This document shows, piece by piece, positions 18,323 through 27,991 of a stretch of DNA of 64,000 nt. The DNA is from Afipia sp. GTDB taxonomy: Bacteria; Pseudomonadota; Alphaproteobacteria; Rhizobiales; Xanthobacteraceae. Location of the stretch: the NCBI GenBank assembly GCA_016201045.1, contig JACQDM010000008.1:558001-622000 (forward strand), given 5' to 3'. The notes beneath the pieces are model-generated. The model was not told the origin of the DNA. It worked only from the letters and a program-made list of their open reading frames with translations, and ran no database searches. The translations under genes were made by a program, and so were the position numbers. The first letter of the stretch is position 1; every line of letters begins with the position of its first letter.

Positions 18323-19306
18323 CTATTGCCCCTCCGCCTTGAACGGACGCGTCAGCAGCATTTCGATCGCCTCGTTCACGGTCAGCGCACCGGAGAGCAC
18401 CGCGGCAACCGCATTTGCGACCGGCATGTCGACTTTCTTGTCGCGCGCAAGCTCGACCAGCACGGGCGCTGTGAATTCACCCTCGCTCAATTTGTCGCGC
18501 GACGGCCTTTCGCCGCGCCCAAGCGCCATGCCGAACGAAAAGTTGCGCGACTGAGTTGAAGAGCAGGTCAGGATAAGATCGCCGAGTCCCGATAGGCCCG
18601 CGATGGTTTCCGCCCTTGCGCCGTAGGCCGCGCCGAACCGCATCAATTCGGCAAAGCCGCGCGTGGTGAGCGCTGCAAGCGCCGATGCGCCGAGTTTTTT
18701 GCCCGCGACGATTCCGGCGGCGATAGCCAGAACGTTCTTCGCCGCGCCGCCGATCTCGACGCCGCGCACGTCGGTCGAATGGTAGGGACGAAATGTGTCG
18801 GACCCGAGCGCGTGAACCAGTGCTTCTGCGGTTGTCGCGTCATGCGCCGCCAGAGTGACTGCTGTCGGTAATCCTCGCGCCACGTCGGCTGCGAAACTCG
18901 GCCCCGACAGAATTGCAGGCTGAGCATTCGGCGCGATCTCGGACACGATCTCGGTCATGAATTTATGCGTGCCGTGTTCTATGCCTTTGGCACAAACGAT
19001 CACGGGCGTACCGCTCGCGAGATGAGGCGCAAGTGCGATTGTCGCCTGCCGCAAACTTTGCGCGGGCGTGACCAGCAGCAATGCTTCGGATTTCGCCGCC
19101 TGCGCAAGATCAGAAGTGATCACAACGCTTTTGACGATCTGAATTCCCGGCAGCCGCGCGTTCTCGCGGGATCGCGACATTGCCGCCGCAGCGGAAGCAT
19201 CGCGGGCATAAAGTGTGACATCGCGCCCGGCACGTGCGGCCGCATTCGCCAGCGCTGTGCCCCAGGAACCCGCGCCGATCACCGCAATGTTTTGATACGA
19301 GGGCAT
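18323..19306 (-). CDS. gpsA: NAD(P)H-dependent glycerol-3-phosphate dehydrogenase
   Basis: A 327-residue cytosolic enzyme that reduces dihydroxyacetone phosphate to sn-glycerol-3-phosphate for phospholipid synthesis. The Rossmann motif is [43 protein letters not shown] and [21 protein letters not shown] contain the catalytic Lys and substrate site; [14 protein letters not shown] and SRNFSFG follow. The true start is ATG 19306 (MPSYQNI); a longer open frame overlaps tsaD. The 14-bp gap to tsaD upstream and the 4-bp gap to EVE downstream indicate an operon. Confidence 0.96.
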   Translation of the reverse strand: MPSYQNIAVIGAGSWGTALANAAARAGRDVTLYARDASAAAAMSRSRENARLPGIQIVKSVVITSDLAQAAKSEALLLVTPAQSLRQATIALAPHLASGTPVIVCAKGIEHGTHKFMTEIVSEIAPNAQPAILSGPSFAADVARGLPTAVTLAAHDATTAEALVHALGSDTFRPYHSTDVRGVEIGGAAKNVLAIAAGIVAGKKLGASALAALTTRGFAELMRFGAAYGARAETIAGLSGLGDLILTCSSTQSRNFSFGMALGRGERPSRDKLSEGEFTAPVLVELARDKKVDMPVANAVAAVLSGALTVNEAIEMLLTRPFKAEGQ

Positions 19307-19320
19307 ACGAGCGTCGTCTC

Positions 19321-20412
19321 TTAGTGTTGAGCGCGGGTTTTGGCGAACTTTGCCGGCGTTTGCGCGTCTTCGTCGAGCCGCCATCGCGCGCGGGGCGCGC
19401 TGTCGAGATCGTCCAGCATGCCGAGTGCAAGGCGCTCCGCGCCCGCCCATGCGATCATCGCGCCATTATCTGTGCAGAGCGCGGGCGGCGGAATGATCAG
19501 CGTGGTCTGCGCTTTAGCGGCGATGTCCTGAAGCGCATTGCGGATCGCGAGATTGGCGGCGACGCCGCCCGCTGCCACGAGCGCGCGGGGCGGACCGAAT
19601 TGGTCGTGGAACAGCCGCAGTCCAACCGCGATGCGATCCGATGTCAGATCGAGTACCGCAGCCTGAAATCCCGCGCAGAGGTCTGCGATGTCCTGCGGGC
19701 TCGGTTCGATCATCCGCGCGGCTTCGTTGCGCACGGCGGTCTTCAGTCCCGACAGCGAGAAATTCGCATCGGGACGGCCCACCATCGGGCGCGGAAATTC
19801 GAAGCGCTTCGGATCGCCGTGCCGCGCGGCGCGCTCGACCTCCGGTCCGCCGGGATAGGGCAAGCCGAGCATTTTTGCGATCTTGTCGAATGCCTCGCCG
19901 ATCGCATCATCGACCGTCGTGCCGAGCCGGACATATTTTCCGACGCCGAGCACAGCAACGATCTGGGTGTGGCCACCCGACGCGAGAAAAAGACAATAAG
20001 GAAACGCTAGTCCTGCCGTCAGGCGCGGCGTCAGCGCGTGGGCTTCCAGATGATTGACCGCTATCAGCGGCGTTTTATGAACCAGCGCGATTGCTTTTGC
20101 CGTGGTGAGACCGACGATGACACCGCCGATCAGCCCCGGCCCTGCCGCCGCTGCTACGCCATTTAGCTTGTCGAAGCCGATTCCGGCTTCCGTCATTGCT
20201 TGGCGCACGATGCCGTCGAGCATATCGACATGGGCGCGGGCGGCGATTTCGGGAACGACGCCGCCGAACGGCGCGTGCTCGGCGATCTGCGAGCGCACGA
20301 TATTGGACAGGATGCGTCCGCCGCCGTCTGGCTGCCGCTCGACCACAGCGGCCGCTGTCTCGTCGCAGGTGGTCTCGATTCCCAAGACCAATGTCGGTTT
20401 GCCGCTCGCCAA
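19321..20412 (-). CDS. tsaD: tRNA N6-adenosine threonylcarbamoyltransferase
   Basis: A 363-residue ASKHA-fold enzyme that transfers the threonylcarbamoyl group to A37 of ANN-decoding tRNAs. Family motifs are [14 protein letters not shown] at the start, the metal-binding [29 protein letters not shown] and [12 protein letters not shown] near the end, with its metal-ligand Asp. Essential in most bacteria. The start is a TTG at 20412 with an AGGA-type ribosome site upstream; no in-frame ATG fits the N-terminus. It heads the minus-strand run tsaD-gpsA-EVE-DUF1761-methyltransferase and is divergent from hemD across 147 bp. Confidence 0.96.
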   Translation of the reverse strand: MASGKPTLVLGIETTCDETAAAVVERQPDGGGRILSNIVRSQIAEHAPFGGVVPEIAARAHVDMLDGIVRQAMTEAGIGFDKLNGVAAAAGPGLIGGVIVGLTTAKAIALVHKTPLIAVNHLEAHALTPRLTAGLAFPYCLFLASGGHTQIVAVLGVGKYVRLGTTVDDAIGEAFDKIAKMLGLPYPGGPEVERAARHGDPKRFEFPRPMVGRPDANFSLSGLKTAVRNEAARMIEPSPQDIADLCAGFQAAVLDLTSDRIAVGLRLFHDQFGPPRALVAAGGVAANLAIRNALQDIAAKAQTTLIIPPPALCTDNGAMIAWAGAERLALGMLDDLDSAPRARWRLDEDAQTPAKFAKTRAQH

Positions 20413-20559
20413 ATCGAGGTTCCTGATTCCTGTCTTGCGTTCGGTTGGAAACCGGCGTTTCCCTTCGGACGCCGTCTGCCGGGAGGTCTTATCGTGAAAA
20501 CGTCATGTCGGCTATCCTATCACGGGCTATGCTGCGTTAATGCGGCAAAGGCCTGAAGC

Positions 20560-21300
20560 ATGACGATCCTGATCACCCGTCCGGCACCGGACAATGCGAA
20601 AACCGCGCAGGCGCTTGCCGCGCGCGGATATCAGGCGCTGCTTTCACCGACACTGCGGTTTGAAGCGATGCCGTTCTATGACGATCATGGTGCGGCCTAT
20701 GACGGCGTGATCCTGACCAGCGCCAACGCCGTGCGGGCTGTCGAAAATCATGAGTTCAAGGCACGACTTGCTGAGCTGCCTGCGTTCGCCGTCGGCGAAA
20801 ATACGGCGGACGTTGCGCGCGCCGCAGGGTTCAGGAACATCATTACGGCAAAGGGCGATGCCGGAATGCTGCGTGACGCGGTCGTCAAAAGCGCCGACGT
20901 GAATACGATCAAGAAGAGAGGTACGCTTTGCTATCTCGCGGGGGCCGATCTCGCGCGTGATCTCGCCGCCGAACTTGGCGAGCGCGGATTTACCGTTATT
21001 ACCCATACAGCCTACCGGATGATTCCTGTCGAGAGCCTTCCGCAAAATGTGACGGACGCATTCCGCACCGGCGGCGTCGAAGCGGTCCTGCATTTTTCGC
21101 GGCGGAGTGCGCGGGCTTTCGTTGGTGCGGCGCGGGCGGGCGGAGTGGAAGTTTCGGCGTTGGCCTTGCGGCAGTACTGCATCTCTGACGCGGTCGGCAT
21201 GGTGGTGCGCGACGCAGGCGCGACGCGGGTTGCGGTTTCACCCGCGCCGAACGAGACGGCTCTGCTCGATACGCTGGATAAGGGCCTGAAAAAGGTCTGA
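20560..21300 (+). CDS. hemD: uroporphyrinogen-III synthase
   Basis: A 246-residue enzyme of tetrapyrrole synthesis that closes hydroxymethylbilane into uroporphyrinogen III. The fold is poorly conserved, but the opening ILITRPAPDNAKTAQALAARG, ILTSANAVRAVE, FAVGENTADVARAAGF and YLAGADLARDLAAEL match the HemD pattern of two alternating lobes. Its place before mitofilin-like and HemY genes supports the call. The hemC gene that commonly precedes hemD in relatives is not here: the 147 bp between tsaD and hemD contain no gene. Confidence 0.9.
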   Translation: MTILITRPAPDNAKTAQALAARGYQALLSPTLRFEAMPFYDDHGAAYDGVILTSANAVRAVENHEFKARLAELPAFAVGENTADVARAAGFRNIITAKGDAGMLRDAVVKSADVNTIKKRGTLCYLAGADLARDLAAELGERGFTVITHTAYRMIPVESLPQNVTDAFRTGGVEAVLHFSRRSARAFVGAARAGGVEVSALALRQYCISDAVGMVVRDAGATRVAVSPAPNETALLDTLDKGLKKV

Positions 21301-21382
21301 AGCGCATGTCGCGCAACCTTAGGCGAAGAGATCGGTTGGTCTCGAATCTGCTAGGGTGAGGCGGCGAGGAAATAAGGCGACG

Positions 21383-22546
21383 ATGAACGACGACAAGCAG
21401 GATGATGCGGCAACCCAGGACAGTTCGCGAAAGCGTCCGCCGCCGACCATCGATTTGACAGCGACGAGTGTATCGGATGGCGGCGCGCCGAATGATACAG
21501 GCGCATCTGCGTCGTCGTCTGCGAGTCCGAAGATGCGGAAATCATGGCGCGACCGTCTTCGCGCCGCGCGCGTCGCGATCACACCTTCGTTTCGGCGCCC
21601 ATCGTCGCCCAAGACAGGCATACCGCGCCCGGCGCGTGCGGCGTTGACATCGGTAGTTGCTGCCGGATTGATCTGCGCTGTGATCGCATCGCTTGTGTTC
21701 GGGGGATGGTGGCTTGCTGATTCATCCACTGGACCGGACCGCATTCTGTCCCGGATGCCGACGTCAACGGCCAAGAGCGACAACGAAACGACCGGGAAGC
21801 GGGCAGCGAAAGCCGATGCCTCTGCGCTCACGACGCGTCTCGACGCATTGGAAAAGTCCGTCGCGTCGTTGCGAGAGGAAGTCTCGTCCGCGCGTGCGTC
21901 GATCGACGAGGTGAAGGCGGCGATTCCGCCCGCCGTCGATACGGGCGCTATCGACGAGCGAATCTCGAAAATCGAACGCGCGACCGTCGCATTGACGGCT
22001 GAGATCGCAACATCTCAGAAGCCCGGCGGCGACGATCGGCGATTGCGTAGAATTGCTATTGCCGCGACGCTCGATGCCGCAGTGAACAAAGGCGATCCCT
22101 ATGCCGTTGCGTTGTCGGCGGCGAAATCCGGCGCTGAGAACGCAACGGTTTTAACGCCGCTCGACCAGTTTGCGGACAAGGGCCTTCCGTCCGCCGCATC
22201 GTTGAACCGTGAATTGCTGACGCTGTTGCCGCAGGCGACGCCGAAACCCGCCGCGCCAGCGCAGACGGCGGGCTTGCTCGACCGGCTGCAACAAAGCGCA
22301 TTGAAGCTCGTTCGCGTTCGCCGTGTCGATGATGACGAAAGCGCCGCCGTCATTGCTCGCGCAAAAGCCGCCGCGCAGCGCGGCGATCTTGCCGCTGCGA
22401 GGCGCGAGGTTGAGCCGCTGTCAGGCTCGGCCCGCGCGCCGCTTGCGTCGTGGATCGAGAAAGTCGATGCGCGCGAAGCGGCAATCGCAGCGTCCCGGCA
22501 ATTCGCATCGGGCGCAGTTTCTGCGCCGCCGAGCCCGGCGCAGTAG
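21383..22546 (+). CDS. mitofilin-like membrane protein (COG4223)
   Basis: A 387-residue protein of the alphaproteobacterial mitofilin (Mic60-like) family. A disordered Ser/Pro/Arg-rich cytoplasmic N-terminus (about 80 residues) is followed by one membrane segment (TSVVAAGLICAVIASLVFGG), a periplasmic coiled coil (TTRLDALEKSVASLREEVSS) and a C-terminal helical mitofilin domain (about residues 210-375). In related bacteria it shapes intracytoplasmic membranes or envelope contacts. ATG 21383 gives the family start; upstream frame is open to 21356. It sits between hemD and hemY, the usual location in this group. Confidence 0.85.
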   Translation: MNDDKQDDAATQDSSRKRPPPTIDLTATSVSDGGAPNDTGASASSSASPKMRKSWRDRLRAARVAITPSFRRPSSPKTGIPRPARAALTSVVAAGLICAVIASLVFGGWWLADSSTGPDRILSRMPTSTAKSDNETTGKRAAKADASALTTRLDALEKSVASLREEVSSARASIDEVKAAIPPAVDTGAIDERISKIERATVALTAEIATSQKPGGDDRRLRRIAIAATLDAAVNKGDPYAVALSAAKSGAENATVLTPLDQFADKGLPSAASLNRELLTLLPQATPKPAAPAQTAGLLDRLQQSALKLVRVRRVDDDESAAVIARAKAAAQRGDLAAARREVEPLSGSARAPLASWIEKVDAREAAIAASRQFASGAVSAPPSPAQ

Positions 22547-22555
22547 GTACAGAAC

Positions 22556-24205
22556 ATGATCCGCATCATCCTGTTCCTGTTTCTGATCGGAGCTGCGGCA
22601 CTCGGACTTGCGACGATCGCTGACCTCGGCGGCGATGTATCGTTGCAGTGGGGCGCGTGGCGTGCCGATCCTCCGCTGCTCGTCGTTCTTCTCGTTTTGG
22701 TTCTGACGGTTTTCGCGCTCATTCTTCTATGGGCTTTGATCCGTGCCATCTGGCGAACGCCGGGCCGCATCCGGCATGCGCGACACGAGCGGCGTCTGGC
22801 AAAGGGTCGCCACGCGATCACGCAGGGTCTGATCGCCATCGGCACCGGCGACCATTTTGCCGCGCGGCATCATGCCGATGTTGCGCGGCGTCTTGCGCAT
22901 CAAGACCCGCTGGCCCTGTTGCTGCATGCGCAGTCCGCACAACTGAACGGCGACCGCGACGGAGCGCAGCGCGCATTTCACACGCTTGCGGAGCGTGAGG
23001 ATACCCGCGTGCTCGGCCTGCGCGGTCTGTTCGTCGAGGCGCAGCGGCGCGATGACGTGCTGACGGCGGTGGCGATGGCGGAGGAGGCGCTGAAGGTTGC
23101 GCCCGCCTCCGCGTGGGCATCACATGCGGTGCTAGGTTTCCGCTGCAGCCGCAGCGATTGGGACGGCGCGTTGCAGATTCTTGAAAACGATCTTGCTTCA
23201 GGATTGATCGATCCCGCTCCCTACAGACGCCAGCGCGGTGTGCTTCTGACTGCGCGCGCACTCGATCTCGAGACCGGCGACCGCGACCAGTCGCGCGAGA
23301 GTGTGATGGAAGCGGTTAAGCTCGCGCCAACGCTGGTTCCAGCGGTGACCCTCGCTGCGAAATTCTTGAGCGAGTCGAACCAGACGCGCCGCGCAATGCG
23401 GATTGTCGAAGCGGCGTGGATGGCGCAACCGCATCCGGATCTCGCTGACGCCTATGCGCATATTCGGCTCGGCGATTCTGCCGTGCAGAGATTGTCGCGC
23501 GTCGAATCGCTTGCCGCGAAATCGCCGTCGCACATCGAAAGCGCCCTTGCGGTTGCGCGCGCGGCCATCGACGCCAGCGAATTCGCCAAGGCCCGCGCGG
23601 TGCTTGCGCCCTTCACCGAAACGCCGACGCAGCGAGTCGCGTTGCTGATGGCCGAACTCGAACGTACCGAACATGGCGACAGCGGCAGCGCACGCGCCTG
23701 GATGCTGCGCGCGGTTCGCGCGGCGCACGATCCGGTGTGGACCGCGGACGGCTATGTGTCGGATCGCTGGCGTCCGGTGTCGCCGGTCACGGGACGGATC
23801 GATGCATTCCAATGGCTCACGCCGCTGTCCGCGCTTCCATCGGAAAAGTCGAAAGCCATCGACGCCGAGATTGCGGACGACGCGATGCTTGCAGCACCTC
23901 GCGCCGAACTGCCAAGCGCGCCGGCGGCGGCGTCGCAGGATAATTCTCCGGCCCCTGCGCCAATATCGCTGCCACCGCAGACGCCTGCTTCGGCCGCGGT
24001 TGGGCCGCCGGTGTTTCGCCCGCGCCGCGAGATCGAAAAGATCGATTCCGCGCGGCTGCAGCCCGTCATTCCCATCGTCCGCGCCCCGGACGATCCCGGC
24101 GTTCCCGATGACGCGCCGCCTGACGATGAATTCGCCGATTCGATGCGGCCCGATCAGATGCAGGCCGGGGGCTGGCGCGGGTTTTTATCGCGTCTTGTCA
24201 GTTGA
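22556..24205 (+). CDS. hemY: HemY family haem biosynthesis protein
   Basis: A 549-residue membrane protein with the HemY N-terminal region: two membrane helices (residues 1-22 and about 41-64), then DHFAARHHADVARRL and a long series of tetratricopeptide-like helices to about residue 400. The last 150 residues are Pro/Ala-rich and probably disordered, ending with GGWRGFLSRLVS. This is the proteobacterial 'HemY' of unknown biochemical activity linked to haem synthesis, not protoporphyrinogen oxidase. It starts 10 bp after the mitofilin-like gene. Confidence 0.87.
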   Translation: MIRIILFLFLIGAAALGLATIADLGGDVSLQWGAWRADPPLLVVLLVLVLTVFALILLWALIRAIWRTPGRIRHARHERRLAKGRHAITQGLIAIGTGDHFAARHHADVARRLAHQDPLALLLHAQSAQLNGDRDGAQRAFHTLAEREDTRVLGLRGLFVEAQRRDDVLTAVAMAEEALKVAPASAWASHAVLGFRCSRSDWDGALQILENDLASGLIDPAPYRRQRGVLLTARALDLETGDRDQSRESVMEAVKLAPTLVPAVTLAAKFLSESNQTRRAMRIVEAAWMAQPHPDLADAYAHIRLGDSAVQRLSRVESLAAKSPSHIESALAVARAAIDASEFAKARAVLAPFTETPTQRVALLMAELERTEHGDSGSARAWMLRAVRAAHDPVWTADGYVSDRWRPVSPVTGRIDAFQWLTPLSALPSEKSKAIDAEIADDAMLAAPRAELPSAPAAASQDNSPAPAPISLPPQTPASAAVGPPVFRPRREIEKIDSARLQPVIPIVRAPDDPGVPDDAPPDDEFADSMRPDQMQAGGWRGFLSRLVS

Positions 24206-24294
24206 TTAGGCCCATATCCGGCCGTTGTTCTTGCAAAGCCGCACGCTGGCCGATATCACGTTCGGGCACCTGAAAGTACCGGGTCAAAACTCTC

Positions 24295-24370
24295 GCCGCC
24301 TTAGCTCAGTTGGTAGAGCACATCATTCGTAATGATGGGGTCGTAGGTTCGAATCCTATAGGCGGCACCA
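24295..24370 (+). tRNA. tRNA-Thr (anticodon CGT)
   Basis: A complete cloverleaf: acceptor stem GCCGCCT with AGGCGGC, D-arm GCTCAGTTGGTAGAGC, anticodon arm CATCA-TTCGTAA-TGATG giving anticodon CGT (codon ACG), T-arm with GGTTCGAATCC, discriminator A and an encoded CCA at 24368-24370. No duplicated tRNA end is visible nearby, so there is no sign of an integrated element. Confidence 0.97.
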
Positions 24371-24470
24371 CCCGTTTTCCTCCCTCAAAATCCTCCGGAA
24401 CCGCTGCCGTTGACCCCGCGTCAACGGCGTCCTAGCTGTGTCGGCAGATCGTTCCAGCCGAGAGGCGCCT

Positions 24471-25856
24471 ATGAGCCTAGCCGAGACCATCGAGCGGCCT
24501 GTATCGCGAAAGCCTCTGATTCCTCCGCATCCGCCGCGCGCGTCTGAAAATCTCTCCGCGCTCGGGCGTCTGTCCGCGATCCGCAACAACGCCATCGCAA
24601 GCTGGGGTCCGCGCGCCTACGAGGAAGACATCGTTCGCGGACGCTTTCTCGGCCGTAGCAGTTTCATTCTCAATCGTCCCGATGCGATCAAGCATGTGCT
24701 GGTGGACAATTACGAGAACTACACGCGCACGCCTGCGGGCATTCGCGTGCTGCGTCCGATCCTCGGTGAGGGATTGCTGCTCGCCGAAGGTAAGGCCTGG
24801 AAAAATCAGCGCCGCACACTCGCCCCGGCCTTCGCTCCGCGCGCAATGGGAACGCTGGTCCCGCATATGCTGTCCGCGACCGACGATGCTGTAAAGGCGC
24901 TCTCGAGATCCTGCGGCGTTCCGGTCGATCTGCGCGAAGCGATGCAGCGCCTCGCGCTCGATATCGCTGGCCGCACCATGTTCTCGTTCGAAATCGAACG
25001 TCACGGCACGGCGCTGCGGAATTTCGTCAATGAATACGGCCTGCGTCTTGCGCGTCCGCGATTTCTCGATCTCGTCCTGCCGCTTGGCTGGCCAAGCCCG
25101 CAGGATATTTCGCGCGCGCTGTTCCGGCGGCGCTGGACGAGATTCATGCGCAACCTGATTGCCGAGCGCCGCGCGATGAGCAGCGGCGAGGGCGCGCCGC
25201 GCGATCTGTTCGATCTGATGATCGCGGCGCGCGATCCCGAAACCAACGAGGCGTTCTCCGACGAGCAGCTCGCCGATCAGGTTTCGACGATGATTCTCGC
25301 AGGTCACGAGACGACAGCGACGGCCTTGTTCTGGGCGCTGTATCTGTTGTGTCTCGATCCGGCGGCGCAGGATCAGGTCGCGGCGGAAGCGAAAGCTGCC
25401 GCTGCCTCTGGATCGTTCGATCTCGCGAAGCTCCCGTTTACGCGCGCGGTGATAGACGAGACCATGCGTCTTTATCCGCCGGCCTTTCTCATCGTCCGCG
25501 CCGCCGCAGGCGCGGATACGATCGCGGACATGGCGGTCGCGAAAAACGACGTGGTCATGGTGTCTCCGTGGCTGCTGCATCGCCATGAAAAATTATGGGA
25601 TGCGCCGAATGAATTCCGGCCGTCGCGCTTCATGCCCGGCTCCATGCCGCCGGATCGCTTCGCGTATCTGCCGTTCGGCGTCGGTCCGCGCGTCTGCATC
25701 GGCGCGCAGTTCGCATTGACCGAAGCCACGCTGGCGCTCGCAAAGATCGTTGCGGCATTCCGCGTCGAATTGCTCGACAAGGAGCCGGTGACTCCGACCG
25801 GCGTTGTCACGACACAGCCGGATCGCTCGCCGATGTTTCGGATCGTGCAGCGCTAG
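24471..25856 (+). CDS. cytochrome P450
   Basis: A 461-residue soluble haem monooxygenase with no membrane anchor. The oxygen-binding I-helix motif is AGHETT (residues 277-282), the K-helix E-x-x-R is ETMR (330-333), and the haem loop is FGVGPRVCIGAQFA with axial Cys409. The substrate is unknown; no ferredoxin or ferredoxin reductase gene is adjacent, so it must borrow a redox partner. ATG 24471 has AGAGG five bases upstream. It begins 100 bp after the tRNA-Thr gene and stands alone. Confidence 0.95.
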   Translation: MSLAETIERPVSRKPLIPPHPPRASENLSALGRLSAIRNNAIASWGPRAYEEDIVRGRFLGRSSFILNRPDAIKHVLVDNYENYTRTPAGIRVLRPILGEGLLLAEGKAWKNQRRTLAPAFAPRAMGTLVPHMLSATDDAVKALSRSCGVPVDLREAMQRLALDIAGRTMFSFEIERHGTALRNFVNEYGLRLARPRFLDLVLPLGWPSPQDISRALFRRRWTRFMRNLIAERRAMSSGEGAPRDLFDLMIAARDPETNEAFSDEQLADQVSTMILAGHETTATALFWALYLLCLDPAAQDQVAAEAKAAAASGSFDLAKLPFTRAVIDETMRLYPPAFLIVRAAAGADTIADMAVAKNDVVMVSPWLLHRHEKLWDAPNEFRPSRFMPGSMPPDRFAYLPFGVGPRVCIGAQFALTEATLALAKIVAAFRVELLDKEPVTPTGVVTTQPDRSPMFRIVQR

Positions 25857-26078
25857 CGAAGGCTATAGCGATTTGCGCACCGCGTTGCTGCGATGCAATC
25901 GCGTCTCACGCTTGCAATGGGTTCTCCCATCCTAAAGTCGAACGCTGAAATCATTCCCGGCGCGTCGAAGCGTCGCATGCGCTCGTTCTTTGTTGCCAAA
26001 CGCATCCCCAGCCCTTTGTCTTGCGCTCAATCAAGAAGGGCTGTTCCGCCAAGGAACGGCATAAAAGGGGAGAACGTC

Positions 26079-27218
26079 ATGACGACATCGAAGAGAGACA
26101 AGGCTACGACGCGCCGCCGCTTCCTCGAAGCGGCAGCTGCAACTGCAGCAACAGCTGTTGCTGCGCCGGCGATCGCGCAGACCGCAGGTCCGATCAACAT
26201 GCGCTGGCAGAGCACATGGCCGGCGAAGGATATTTTCCACGAATACGCGCTCGACTATGCAAAGAAGGTCAACGACATGACCGGCGGCGATCTCAAGATC
26301 GAGGTGCTTCCGGCGGGTGCCGTGGTGCCGGCATTCGGCTTGCTCGACGCAGTCTCGAAGGGCACGCTCGACGGCGGCCACGGCGTGCTCGTCTATCACT
26401 ACGGAAAGCAGAACGCGCTGGCGCTCTGGGGCTCCGGTCCGGGCTACGCGATGGACGCCAACATGCTTCTCGCCTGGCACAAATATGGCGGCGGCAAGGA
26501 ACTTCTCGCCGAACTCTACCAGTCGATCGGCGCCAACGTCGTGTCGTTCCCTTATGGACCGATGCCGACGCAGCCGCTCGGCTGGTTCAAGAAACCCGTC
26601 ACCAAGGCTGACGATTTCAAGGGCGTGAAATATCGCACCGTCGGCATCTCGATTGACGTGTTTACGGGCCTCGGTGCCGCAGTGAACGCGCTGCCCGGCG
26701 GCGAAATCGTCTCGGCGATGGATCGCGGCCTGCTCGATGCGGCGGAATTCAACAACGCCTCGTCGGATCGCATCCTCGGATTCCCCGACGTTTCGAAGGT
26801 CTGCATGCTGCAGAGCTATCATCAGAACGCCGAGCAGTTCGAGATCATGTTCAACAAGGACAAGTACAACAGTCTGCCGGACAAGATGAAGGCGATCATC
26901 GCGAACGCGACCGAAGCGGCGGGTCAGGACATGTCGTGGAAGGCGATCGACCGCTACTCCAAGGACTACGAGGAGATGCAGACGAAGGACAACGTCAAAT
27001 TCTACAAGACGCCCGACTCGATCCTGCAAAAGCAGCTCGACATCTATGACGAAGTTGTCGCCAAGAAATCAGCCGACAATCCGCTGTTCAAGAAAATCCT
27101 CGAATCGCAGAAGGCCTTCGCCAAGCGCGTGACGCAATGGGAGCAGGACACGGTGGTCAACCGGCGCATGGCCTATACTCATTACTTCGGGCCGAACGCG
27201 GGCAAGAAGAAGACCTGA
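26079..27218 (+). CDS. dctP: TRAP transporter substrate-binding protein DctP
   Basis: A 379-residue periplasmic solute receptor of the TRAP type. Residues about 11-34 form a Tat signal peptide (TTRRRFLEAAAATAATAVAA...), then NMRWQSTWPAKDIFHEYALD and KVNDMTGGDLKIEVLPAGAVV, typical of the group that binds 2-oxo acids and related carboxylates. The ligand-clamping Arg cannot be pinpointed by eye. ATG 26079 is preceded by GGGGAG. It is the first gene of dctP-dctQ-dctM and is separated from dctQ by a strong hairpin, which would let the receptor be made in excess of the permease. Confidence 0.92.
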   Translation: MTTSKRDKATTRRRFLEAAAATAATAVAAPAIAQTAGPINMRWQSTWPAKDIFHEYALDYAKKVNDMTGGDLKIEVLPAGAVVPAFGLLDAVSKGTLDGGHGVLVYHYGKQNALALWGSGPGYAMDANMLLAWHKYGGGKELLAELYQSIGANVVSFPYGPMPTQPLGWFKKPVTKADDFKGVKYRTVGISIDVFTGLGAAVNALPGGEIVSAMDRGLLDAAEFNNASSDRILGFPDVSKVCMLQSYHQNAEQFEIMFNKDKYNSLPDKMKAIIANATEAAGQDMSWKAIDRYSKDYEEMQTKDNVKFYKTPDSILQKQLDIYDEVVAKKSADNPLFKKILESQKAFAKRVTQWEQDTVVNRRMAYTHYFGPNAGKKKT

Positions 27219-27237
27219 TCAATCGCAAATGCGCATG

Positions 27238-27269
27238 GCAGCATCCGGGATAACATTCCCGGGTGTTGC
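27238..27269 (+). promoter_or_regulatory. intercistronic hairpin between dctP and dctQ
   Basis: A 13-base arm (27238-27250) pairs with 27257-27269 across a six-base loop, including two G-T wobbles and a GC-rich core, and is followed by a short T-rich stretch. It sits 20 bp past the dctP stop. It could stop most transcripts or protect the dctP message from 3' decay, a common arrangement for binding-protein genes. Confidence 0.6.
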
Positions 27270-27322
27270 TTTGCATTATCGTCATCTCTTTCTCGGATTG
27301 ATCTCTTGCACCGGCGGCCAAC

Positions 27323-27991
27323 ATGAGCGTCCAGCGTTTTCTTCACGCCATTGACGGCGTCAGCACTTTCACGGGCAAGGCTTCGGCCTGGCTCATCATG
27401 GGGCTGATGACCCTCGTTTGCGCCGAAGTGTTCAAGCGCTACATCCTGAACATGCCGACGGCATGGATCTTCGATGCTTCCAACATGTTTTACGGAACGC
27501 TGTTCATGATCGGAGGCGCGTATACGCTCGCGCAAAACGCGCATGTACGCGGCGATTTTCTCTACAGCTCGATGAAGCCGCGCACACAGGCGTCGCTCGA
27601 TATTGTGCTCTATATCGTCTTCTTTTTGCCCGGCATTGCGGCGCTTGCCTATGCGGGTTGGGACTATGCGATGGATTCGTATCGCATCAACGAACATTCC
27701 AACGTCACGGCGGACGGCCCGCCGGTCTATCAGTTCAAATTCATGATCCCGCTCGCGGGCGCGCTGCTGTTGTTGCAGGGTGCCGCCGAGATCGTGCGTT
27801 GCGTGATCTGTCTGCGGACCGGCGAATGGCCGAGCCGCCTCAAGGACGTCTCCGAGATCGATGTGATCGAGGAGCAGCTCGCAGGCAGCGAATATGTCGA
27901 TGAGGAATCGAAAAAGCTCGCTATCGAGCACGCACAGGATATCGACGAAATCGCCCGGCAACGCGGCATGGGCGGAGACTTGCAGAAATGA
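27323..27991 (+). CDS. dctQ: TRAP transporter small permease DctQ
   Basis: A 222-residue inner-membrane protein with four hydrophobic segments (for example ASAWLIMGLMTLVCAEVF, NMFYGTLFMIGGAYTLA, IVLYIVFFLPGIAALAYAG and IPLAGALLLLQGAAEIV) as in DctQ subunits; AHVRGDFLYSSMKPR between helices 2 and 3 is the typical loop. The C-terminal tail is acidic and cytoplasmic. It couples the binding protein to DctM. Its stop overlaps the dctM start by four bases (ATGA), indicating coupled translation. Confidence 0.9.
   Translation: MSVQRFLHAIDGVSTFTGKASAWLIMGLMTLVCAEVFKRYILNMPTAWIFDASNMFYGTLFMIGGAYTLAQNAHVRGDFLYSSMKPRTQASLDIVLYIVFFLPGIAALAYAGWDYAMDSYRINEHSNVTADGPPVYQFKFMIPLAGALLLLQGAAEIVRCVICLRTGEWPSRLKDVSEIDVIEEQLAGSEYVDEESKKLAIEHAQDIDEIARQRGMGGDLQK

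Noticed and set aside
24295-25856. tRNA-Thr followed by a P450 as a possible integration site of a genomic island
   Set aside because: No integrase gene, no duplicated tRNA end, and the base composition around is the same as the chromosome.
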